The notes under the pieces were generated by a model. It did not search any database, was not told the DNA's origin, and was given only the letters and a program-made list of their open reading frames with translations. A stretch of DNA of 64,000 nucleotides from Candidatus Hydrogenedentota bacterium. Its GTDB lineage: Bacteria; Hydrogenedentota; Hydrogenedentia; Hydrogenedentales; SLHB01. Numbering within the stretch: the first letter of the stretch is position 1; each line of letters starts with the position of its first letter. The translations under genes and the position numbers were made by a program. Where the stretch lies: assembly GCA_029552745.1 (NCBI GenBank), contig JAKPDK010000070.1:62001-126000 (forward strand). Reading direction: 5' to 3'. This document shows, piece by piece, positions 41,759 through 49,669 of this stretch.

Positions 41759-42520
41759 ATGACAGACGAGAGTGTCGTGGGTGTCATTCCGTGTCGATAT
41801 GGTTCTACGAGACTTCCTGGAAAGCCATTAAAGCTTATTCAGGGTAAGCCTATGATTCAGTGGGTATATGAGAGGGCATGTCAAGTTAATGTCATGCAGG
41901 AGGTTTATGTTGCAACGGATGATCCGAGAATCGTAGAGGTTTGTCGGAAATTTGGGGCAAGGGCGATCATGACCTCCCCAAATCATCGGAGCGGTACGGA
42001 CCGAATCGCAGAGGCAATTCGGCACATTCCGGCGGACATTATTGTCAACATCCAAGGTGATCAGCCGTTCTTTGATCCTGTGATGGTGGAAGAAGCCGTC
42101 AGACCTCTTCTGGAAGACCCCTCCCTGAAGATGACTACGTTAATGCATCCTATTACGCATCCGGAGAGTCTTCATGATCCGAGTGTAGTGAAAGTAGTAA
42201 CTGACCTTAAAGGCAATGCCTTATATTTCTCTCGCTCCCTTATACCTTTCCCGCGGGAATCCGTGGTTCATCAAGTCTATGAGCATGTGGGTCTTTATGT
42301 ATATCGTAGAGAGTTTTTGCTTGCGCTCACTCAATTGCCGCAGAGTGTTTTGGAACAAGTGGAGTCGCTGGAACAGCTTCGAGTTCTTGAGTACGGTTTT
42401 CCTCTTCGTGTAGTCCAAACAAAGACCCTTGATCATGAGTTTTCTGGGTTTAGTGTGGACACGCAACAGGACTTGGAGCGAGCGGAGCAGATGCTGACGG
42501 AACGAGGTATAAAAAGTTAG
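41759..42520 (+). CDS. kdsB: 3-deoxy-manno-octulosonate cytidylyltransferase (ORF open from 41705)
   Basis: GVIPCRYGSTRLPGKPL, YVATDDPRIVEVCRKFGA, VNIQGDQPFFDP; AGGAGG upstream. Confidence 0.96.
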   Translation: MTDESVVGVIPCRYGSTRLPGKPLKLIQGKPMIQWVYERACQVNVMQEVYVATDDPRIVEVCRKFGARAIMTSPNHRSGTDRIAEAIRHIPADIIVNIQGDQPFFDPVMVEEAVRPLLEDPSLKMTTLMHPITHPESLHDPSVVKVVTDLKGNALYFSRSLIPFPRESVVHQVYEHVGLYVYRREFLLALTQLPQSVLEQVESLEQLRVLEYGFPLRVVQTKTLDHEFSGFSVDTQQDLERAEQMLTERGIKS

Positions 42521-42544
42521 TTTTTCATATAGGAGCGCCAAATG

Positions 42545-43762
42545 ATGAGCCAATTTGATGCCGTGAAGTCCTTGGAGAGCCTTTTAGATTCTACTATGGT
42601 GGAGCGCGTACGGCAGGCCGCTGATGCTGTGGTTGCGGCAAAAGAGCGGGGCGGTAAGGTCGTTGTGGTAACGGGCAGTGGCCCGAACTTGCACGAGGGT
42701 GTCACCACGTTAATAGCGGAACTTATGCGGCTAGGGGTTATTGACGGTGTGACAACAAGTTCTGCCGTTGTCTCCCACGAAATGGGAGGAACACTAGACA
42801 AGGTGAAGCGGGTGGATGGTAGGTCAGTAGGAGTGGATCCTTTTTTCTTGCCGCGCGGGGGGGAATTTGAACTTACACTGACCGACTCGCTCGTGCTGCA
42901 AGAAGTGACCCAATACATGCCGGTGGATACAAAGTTGATGGAGCGGATGGAGAGGGCGGCGGGCAAGGTGATTATCAAGGCGGCGGGCAATTTGGGCTAT
43001 CCTGTCGGGCTTTGGCTGGAGCGACTGTCATGGGAAATCCTGACGTTGGCAAAGTCGCATGGCATGACTTTTGAAGAGGTGGTGGGGCTAGGCGCTGACG
43101 AGCGCACGATGATTGGTATCGCCGCGGCAAAGGGTTTGCCTGTGGTTGTCACGATTCCACAGTTGATAGGCGGTGGTATGGTAGGCTTATGTATCGGGGA
43201 TAGTGTTCCCATAACCGAACGGGCGGCGCGCCTTGCGCATTTGCTGGATAGCGCCGACGTCATCATCGAGTCGGCCGTGGTGCTCACCCAGGAGGTCCAC
43301 GACGGACCCTTTGAGCGCTACACGGGGCATGGTCTATGGAGTGCCTGGCAGGGACACTATACATATAGCCTCGAGGGTAAGAAGCTTGTGCGTATTGACC
43401 TCGACCCCAACTTGGAGAAGGTCTGTGAGGTCGAGCGTGAAAATGCCGCTGTTCAGAATGCCATTGCGGACGGTTTGCCCAAAACAAAACTCTTCGGGGT
43501 ACCGTTTCGTATGGAAATGTCGGGTTTTGCGCGACACGAAGGTAGCATTGCAGTCATAGGCGATATCGGCGTTGTGTGGCCTATCATGGTGGCGCGTATC
43601 GCCGAACGACTTGGGCTGGAATTGCGGTTCATGTCTTATCCGCAGCATACGGAGATGGGGAAGGCAATGAGAGAAATGATCGTACGAGAAGTTAGGCCAG
43701 TTAGTCGTCAGAAGATGCTGGAGCGACTGGCGTTACGGGGACGCAAGGAAGCTCGCAGTTGA
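42545..43762 (+). CDS. Conserved-looking protein of unrecognised family, Rossmann-like N-terminus (ORF open from 42542)
   Basis: VVVVTGSGPNLHEGVTTLIAEL; 406 aa, downstream of kdsB. Confidence 0.7.
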   Translation: MSQFDAVKSLESLLDSTMVERVRQAADAVVAAKERGGKVVVVTGSGPNLHEGVTTLIAELMRLGVIDGVTTSSAVVSHEMGGTLDKVKRVDGRSVGVDPFFLPRGGEFELTLTDSLVLQEVTQYMPVDTKLMERMERAAGKVIIKAAGNLGYPVGLWLERLSWEILTLAKSHGMTFEEVVGLGADERTMIGIAAAKGLPVVVTIPQLIGGGMVGLCIGDSVPITERAARLAHLLDSADVIIESAVVLTQEVHDGPFERYTGHGLWSAWQGHYTYSLEGKKLVRIDLDPNLEKVCEVERENAAVQNAIADGLPKTKLFGVPFRMEMSGFARHEGSIAVIGDIGVVWPIMVARIAERLGLELRFMSYPQHTEMGKAMREMIVREVRPVSRQKMLERLALRGRKEARS

Positions 43763-43908
43763 GCGTAGGATTTGTGGGTAGGTCGTGATCGCGTGCCAAT
43801 TGAACTACACGAGAAAGTAACTTCCTAGAGCGAGCGGTGCTCCGTGTTTTATCTGGTGAACATACGCAAGATCAGAACTAGATTGCACACCGTGAGAGGA
43901 CGAATAGA

Positions 43909-45489
43909 ATGGAACCTATAGACATTTTGGTCCTTGTCGTGTATTTCGTATCCATGTCGCTGACTGGCCTTTTTTTTGCACGTAGGGCAACGAGTACCGA
44001 AGGTTACTTTGTGGGGAACAGGGCCTATCCGGGGTGGTTGATAGGTTTCTCTTTGTTTGGGACGACCATAAGTTCGATCACATTTGTCGCGTACCCCGCA
44101 GATGCGTACAAAACTGCGTATCTTCGCTTACTCCTTTGTTTTACGCTCCCTCTTGGTGTATGGATAGCATCCCGCTACTTCGTTCCTTTTTTTCGTCGAG
44201 GAAAGATTACTTCGGCGTTCCAGTATCTTGAGAAACGGTTCAGTCCTACCACTCGGGTCTACGCAGCTAGCGTTTTTATCGTGGCGCAGTGCATACGACT
44301 GAGCCTGATTCAATTTCTTGTCGCCATGCTCATGCACGAAATTACGCACTGGGACGTAACCGTTTGTATCTTGTTGGGCGGTATTGTGACTGGGTTCTAC
44401 ACGATTATGGGAGGTATTGAGGCTGTTATTTGGACGGATTTTATCCAGTCCATTATTTTTACATTAGGGGGCATCTTGATTCTTTCTACTATTCTGATCA
44501 AACTTCCCGGCGGACTCAAGCAGATTATTGACGTGGGGATGGCGGACGGCAAGTTCATGTTTGGTGATCTCGACGTAGCGACAGGGCAATTGCGTCCCGC
44601 GCCTTTAGGATTTTCGTTGCGTGAGAAAACGGTGCTTATGCTGTTGATAGTAGGCCTTTTTCAGTGGTTAGCCGAGTATAGCAGCAACCAGGAAGTTATT
44701 CAGAAGTATTGCACCTCTAAGTCTGCCGATGAAGCTCGGAAAGCCATGTGGATTTGTTGTTGGTGCTCGTTGCCCACATGGTGCTACTTCATGTTTTTGG
44801 GAACTGGTTTGTATGTCTTTTTTAAGGTTTTTCCGGATCCCAAAGCCGCAGAAATGCTTACGGGGGCACGCAAGGCGGAGCAAATCCTGCCCTATTTCAT
44901 CATCAACTACATGCCGCACGGGTTTTCAGGAGTCGTCATTGCAGCTGTCCTTGCTGCCGCGATGTCCTCTATGTCATCTGCGATGAATTCCATATCTGCT
45001 GTCGCTGTGACCGACATCTATGGCCGTCATCTTGTCAAGAACAAAAGCGATCGACACTACGTTCTTGCCGCGAAATGGATTACATTGGCGAGTACCGTGG
45101 TCATGGTGATAGGGGCGTACATCTTGGTCAAGACGGACAGCAAAACCCTCCAACATTTGGCAACCGAATTTGCGTCAATAATTGCCGGGGGCGTGCTGGG
45201 GTTGTACATGTTGGGATTTTTAACCACGCGTGGAGATGGCCGTTCTGTGTTGGTGGGGATTTTGGCGGCCGTTGGATTTTCGGCGTTTATTTCCTGCGCG
45301 GGCTTGGGTTGGTTGCCGACTCGGCTGAATGAATGGGTCAATGAACATTTTGAGACGTACTATACCGGCGTCGTAGGAAATATCCTGATGTTTTTGTTGG
45401 GATTTCTTCTCACCTACCTGTTGCCCGAGCGTCCACGGGATTTAACCAATCTCACTGTTTGGACTCAAGACGGGTCCCCGCTCGATTAG
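43909..45489 (+). CDS. Sodium:solute symporter (SSS family)
   Basis: EGYFVGNRAYPGWLIGFSLFGTTISSITFVAYPADAY; AAAMSSMSSAMNSISAVAVTDIY; about 13 TMs. Confidence 0.92.
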   Translation: MEPIDILVLVVYFVSMSLTGLFFARRATSTEGYFVGNRAYPGWLIGFSLFGTTISSITFVAYPADAYKTAYLRLLLCFTLPLGVWIASRYFVPFFRRGKITSAFQYLEKRFSPTTRVYAASVFIVAQCIRLSLIQFLVAMLMHEITHWDVTVCILLGGIVTGFYTIMGGIEAVIWTDFIQSIIFTLGGILILSTILIKLPGGLKQIIDVGMADGKFMFGDLDVATGQLRPAPLGFSLREKTVLMLLIVGLFQWLAEYSSNQEVIQKYCTSKSADEARKAMWICCWCSLPTWCYFMFLGTGLYVFFKVFPDPKAAEMLTGARKAEQILPYFIINYMPHGFSGVVIAAVLAAAMSSMSSAMNSISAVAVTDIYGRHLVKNKSDRHYVLAAKWITLASTVVMVIGAYILVKTDSKTLQHLATEFASIIAGGVLGLYMLGFLTTRGDGRSVLVGILAAVGFSAFISCAGLGWLPTRLNEWVNEHFETYYTGVVGNILMFLLGFLLTYLLPERPRDLTNLTVWTQDGSPLD

Positions 45490-45574
45490 GCGTTTCGCAA
45501 GAAGTAGCAGTTATCATCATTGTGGACTGTTTTTCAAATGCTTCGTCTCGAAGTTAGAGCGTAATCCCTTTCGT

Positions 45575-47980
45575 TCAGGGAGAGCCAGACTGCGAGGGGA
45601 TGAGCCATATCTCTGCCACTTGGCAACCTCTCCCTTCTACGAGAAGCCATTCCAGGTCTAAGCTGCCTCCTGCAGTGCATGCCTTCGGGATGGGGAACTC
45701 CAACGGGTCAGGTTGCTCGGGTTGTGAGAGAGCTCCGTGGATTTCATATATACCGTTTGCCAGGAGCTTCATGGTGGGGCGAAATCGTCCGGTATATACC
45801 ACCCGTAACGTGTACAAGTTGTCTGGTTGCAACCCATCGAAATGGACTTTTAACGGCGTACCATAAAGTGTTTGTGCCTGGTCAAGCCAAGAGCGGCGCC
45901 AGTTCTCTCGTCCAACTATTTCAATAAACTCGTTTTGGGGAGAGTGAACATACCCAGGATCGTCCTTCCAAGAAATTGCTTGGACTAAGTGGGGTTGTTT
46001 GGAGGGATTGCCCAAGTCGTCGTAATAACCTCCCTCTCCAGGATTTTCCCATTCCAAGATCTGTTTGATGGCTTGTGCTTTTTGTGATTCTTTGGCCATT
46101 GCCAGGATTTTTTTGAATTGATTCTCCATCCAAGGGCTATCTGTAAGCGGCGTGTCGAGAGCGTCTAGTACCGCGCCACGTTCCCAATTTGCCGCACCGT
46201 ATTTAGAAACACTCATCTGAATACCAATATTGTCAAAAAGAGACTTACCAAGTCCTTCTATTTTCTCTCGGAATTGCTGGATTTCTGGCGAGAGGGACGT
46301 GTTTTTCAAGATTTCCCTCGCCCGAGCAATGGCGACATCTACGCTAACGATGTTGGCCTGTTTCAACTGTTCCAGGGCTTCCTGTTCTTTTTGGGTTTCT
46401 GACAAGAGACGATGATAAATGTAGGCATCGTAATATGCGCGAAATAACGCCATTTGAAGGCGCCAGTGGGTTGGATTCATTGCATGAGGTAATTTTTCTT
46501 CTATGTGACGCCACCGCGCTAGTGTCTTTTCAATCTGCCCATTGTGGCTCAACGGCCCTTTCCAGTTACTTTCCAGTTCTTTCAGTCCGGCAGCCATCGG
46601 TTCTTCAACTTCTTCTCCGCCAAAAATACGGCTGTAGTCTTTTAGAATCGTATCGAGTTTTGCTTCGGGATCCCAACCCTTTTCAGCCCAGATAACTTTG
46701 TTTACATCATCATTGACACCGTCCGAGTAACCAATAAATCCGGCTGTGTCTGGCGAGGTAAAATGAAAGATATATTCCATCGCTTTGGGTCTGGGATTTA
46801 TGGGTTCTCTTCCCAGCGTGAACGCAAAAGCCCGGTCCCAGTCCGGAACAGGATACTGGCACTCGATGCAATGGGTTATGTCTACATATTGGATCAACGG
46901 GTACTGTTCGGGAACTGCTTTGCGCATATCTTTGAGGCTCATTTTCACCCAGGTTCCAAACACGAGACCTGTGAGCCATGCCGGTCGTTCTGTTTGAAGA
47001 AACTCAAATAGGTAGTTGTTCCATTCTTGGGGCATATCTTCGTTGGATAGCCACACGTCAGCCGAAGGATGAGATTCGTGTAATACGGTAGCCAATCTTT
47101 GAACCCAAGGGAGTAACACACGTGGATGAGCATCGCCGGGATCGCCCCCAGGCACGAATATGGCATCAATCCTCGGACAGCTGCGGAACAAATCTCCACA
47201 TAAACTCAAAGTTTCTTCGGTGGTTGATTCTGCAAATGCCCTGTTTCCGGGAGGCAACCATATCCAGACATTGAGTCCATAAGCATTCAGTAATTCGGCA
47301 AGTTTGGGTGTTCTTTCCCACACGGTTTCGGTCATGTGGGGACCTTCTTTGTCCATATGATCCAGTTCACACACGAGTTGAATCGTGTTTACACCGAAAA
47401 CCGCCAATTCACGTATGTATTTTTCGAATTGTTCCATATTCCAGGCGTCATATGTATTTGACTTGTTGCGGTATCCCAGTTCGTGACCTCGAATGGGATA
47501 GTGCGGGGCTGAACTCAGCGTGAAAGGTAAATCTAATGAGACGTTACCTGGGCTCATGTGAAGGAGACGAAACAACTTACCAGCGCCAAAAAGAACACCA
47601 CGTTCATCTCTACCACAAATCACCACCACAGGAGTCCCGTTTGATGTCCTATCCGCCCAAATGGCATACGCCTCAGCTTTTTCTGGAACAGAGATGTCGG
47701 AAGGTATCTGGGGCAGGTATTCTGGCATCTCGCCTACCTTCCCAAGGACAATCCGCGGAATGTCTTGGGCATTGACTTCCGTCTGACAAGGGAAAAACAG
47801 GCCGGTGCGTTCTTGGATCATGTCCTGCAATAGATGTGCTGCCTTCATAATGGGAGTTGACGTCTCTTTCTTTGTGAAAATAATACCGGCGCGAATGCTT
47901 GCTGTATCTCCAACTGCGTGGTAAGGGAAAAACAGCAGCGTCAGTAGCAGGACAAGTACTTTGGACCGGGACATGAACAA
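45575..47980 (-). CDS. Secreted glycosidase-like protein (GH20/GH67-type N-terminal domain plus TIM-barrel-like region)
   Basis: Signal peptide; IMKAAHLLQDMIQERTG..GRDERGVLFGAGKLFRLL; PIRGHELGYRNKSNTYDAWNMEQFEKYIRELAVFGVNTIQLV. Confidence 0.65.
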   Translation of the reverse strand: MFMSRSKVLVLLLTLLFFPYHAVGDTASIRAGIIFTKKETSTPIMKAAHLLQDMIQERTGLFFPCQTEVNAQDIPRIVLGKVGEMPEYLPQIPSDISVPEKAEAYAIWADRTSNGTPVVVICGRDERGVLFGAGKLFRLLHMSPGNVSLDLPFTLSSAPHYPIRGHELGYRNKSNTYDAWNMEQFEKYIRELAVFGVNTIQLVCELDHMDKEGPHMTETVWERTPKLAELLNAYGLNVWIWLPPGNRAFAESTTEETLSLCGDLFRSCPRIDAIFVPGGDPGDAHPRVLLPWVQRLATVLHESHPSADVWLSNEDMPQEWNNYLFEFLQTERPAWLTGLVFGTWVKMSLKDMRKAVPEQYPLIQYVDITHCIECQYPVPDWDRAFAFTLGREPINPRPKAMEYIFHFTSPDTAGFIGYSDGVNDDVNKVIWAEKGWDPEAKLDTILKDYSRIFGGEEVEEPMAAGLKELESNWKGPLSHNGQIEKTLARWRHIEEKLPHAMNPTHWRLQMALFRAYYDAYIYHRLLSETQKEQEALEQLKQANIVSVDVAIARAREILKNTSLSPEIQQFREKIEGLGKSLFDNIGIQMSVSKYGAANWERGAVLDALDTPLTDSPWMENQFKKILAMAKESQKAQAIKQILEWENPGEGGYYDDLGNPSKQPHLVQAISWKDDPGYVHSPQNEFIEIVGRENWRRSWLDQAQTLYGTPLKVHFDGLQPDNLYTLRVVYTGRFRPTMKLLANGIYEIHGALSQPEQPDPLEFPIPKACTAGGSLDLEWLLVEGRGCQVAEIWLIPSQSGSP

Positions 47981-48054
47981 CTCCTCCCCTGTGATGAGTT
48001 CAGTTTCTCGATGAATACATAGTTCAACGTGTTTATTCGTACCCGGAAGATGGG

Positions 48055-48087
48055 AAGGGCGCCCTCTCTTTGTTACGGAGCGCCCTT
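48055..48087. repeat. Inverted repeat AAGGGCGC...GCGCCCTT between pseudopilin and glycosidase genes; possible terminator or processing hairpin
   Basis: Perfect 8-bp arms, 17-nt loop, no T-tract on either side. Confidence 0.5.
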
Positions 48088-48145
48088 ACCACAAAAGGTC
48101 GAACACGAAGCAAGGATCTTTACCATAACTGACCGACCATTACGG

Positions 48146-49173
48146 TCATCTTGCCCATAGGAACAGCGCGGTCATGGGATCTGGATACCGCTTGAATTCA
48201 ACATGTCCATCCATGTACAAGCAGTTGGAACCACCCGGAATGTGAGACGCTTTCCATTTCTCTAAAATGTCAGGCGTATCGCCCGAGCTGGTCATGTTTT
48301 GATCCCACATGACTGGCAAAGTGCTTTGGGCTTTTGCTGCTCCTGAAGGATTATTGATGTCCGTAATCAAGAATCTCTCAATGCCCTCTTTGAACCGATA
48401 TACCGTCGTCGACCCAGCTGTACCTGTTATGGTCAGTGAATCGGTGATTGGCGTGGTACTGCCGATAGGCCAATAGAAGCAGATTCTTGTTCGGTACGTT
48501 TCAATGCGGTTCTGGATGCGGCTTCTCAAGTCCGATTCAGTGAACTGGTTCCAGTTAAAGTTATTGTTTAACTTAACTTTCACCTGATTCGGAGTAAACG
48601 TGCCGTTGAGCGGTCCACGATGGCCACAGTTGTAGTCCGATGCAATCTGCATGGTCGCGTATTCGTCAACTGTGGTCGCTATGTACCCGTAATATTCATA
48701 GGACATGTCATCCTCAAACCATACGGGGTCAAGCGTACCACCCGAACTCGGAGGTACTCCTGGAACGCCGACACCCGGTACCGAATAGAACTTCCAACCG
48801 TTTGGCCCAATATAATCTTCTTTGTTGACGTTCTGGCGGGATGGACACCACCAAATGTTGATATCCGTCAGATACTCCGGATAGATGGCTTGGCCAGAGG
48901 GAACAGCCCAAATATCATCGACTGCTCCCACCGTATCCCACGTAGCCGGTACGTTTGGTCCATTCAGACCAATGGCGGCGGGTGGAAAGAGATCCTTGTT
49001 TTCACTGGAAAACATCTTGAAAATCAGACCGAACTGCTTGAGATTATTCTGGCAGCTCGATCTTCTTGCTGCTTCGCGGGCGCGAGCCAACGCCGGCACC
49101 AAAATCGCGGCTAGAATGGCAATAATCGCAATAACCACGAGCAGTTCGATCAAGGTGAAACCTTTATTTTCAT
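48146..49173 (-). CDS. Second prepilin-type H-x9-DG protein (pseudopilin-like); apparent 1-nt frameshift just after the expected ATG (ORF open from 49345 in the body frame)
   Basis: [55 protein letters not shown] and [26 protein letters not shown] precedes ATGAAAATAAAGG. Confidence 0.88.
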
Positions 49174-49309
49174 CGCTACTTCCCTCCCTTTTAAAGGTTG
49201 TTTGGTTTGCCGATTCTCTACGCGCACACAGCACATTAATTAGCTGTTTTATGTTTTTCCTGCCGTGAACCTCTTTTCTTTCGTCGCTTTCGCTACAAGC
49301 CCTGAAGAA

Positions 49310-49323
49310 TGTGAACGTTACCA
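49310..49323 (-). promoter_or_regulatory. Second, degenerate LacI-type operator (TGGTAACGTTCACA)
   Basis: 12/14 match to TGTGAwCGwTCACA; 48 bp centre-to-centre from the main operator, just downstream of the predicted start site. Confidence 0.5.
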
Positions 49324-49343
49324 CTCTTCTGTTAACTGCACTC

Positions 49344-49372
49344 ATTATAACAAAAAATGTGAACGATCACAA
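49344..49372 (-). promoter_or_regulatory. Promoter of the second pseudopilin gene with LacI-type operator (49358-49371) overlapping -35
   Basis: Minus strand TTGTGA-N17-TATAAT; operator core identical to 39303-39319. Confidence 0.8.
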
Positions 49373-49669
49373 GAACTTTTTTGGGGACCTCATGGAGCCG
49401 CGGGAAGCTGCCCTTGTCCAAACCAATTTATTACAGTTGGGAAGGAGATAACTCCGGAGTCTGCAGAAGACGGAAATGTTGGATTCTTACTTTTGGCGAG
49501 AAGGGAAATCGGGTATTGTGAAGGGTAGAGGTCTTATCATTTGGAAAAACGGGGAATTATTGCTGTGCTGAAAAAAGATGTTTGTCATTTTGGTTTGTTG
49601 GATAGTTTCTAGAAAAAGTATACGATTTTGAAGTGTGGAAAATGCGATCCTGAGGAGGGATAAAGGGCC

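Noticed and set aside
43785-43800. Possible third LacI operator (GTGATCGCGTGCC) upstream of the SSS symporter
   Set aside because: Only one half-site matches; no promoter-like spacing.
49265-49528. Plus-strand 87-aa ORF over the second pilin promoter
   Set aside because: No RBS; covers the operator region; low-complexity chance translation.
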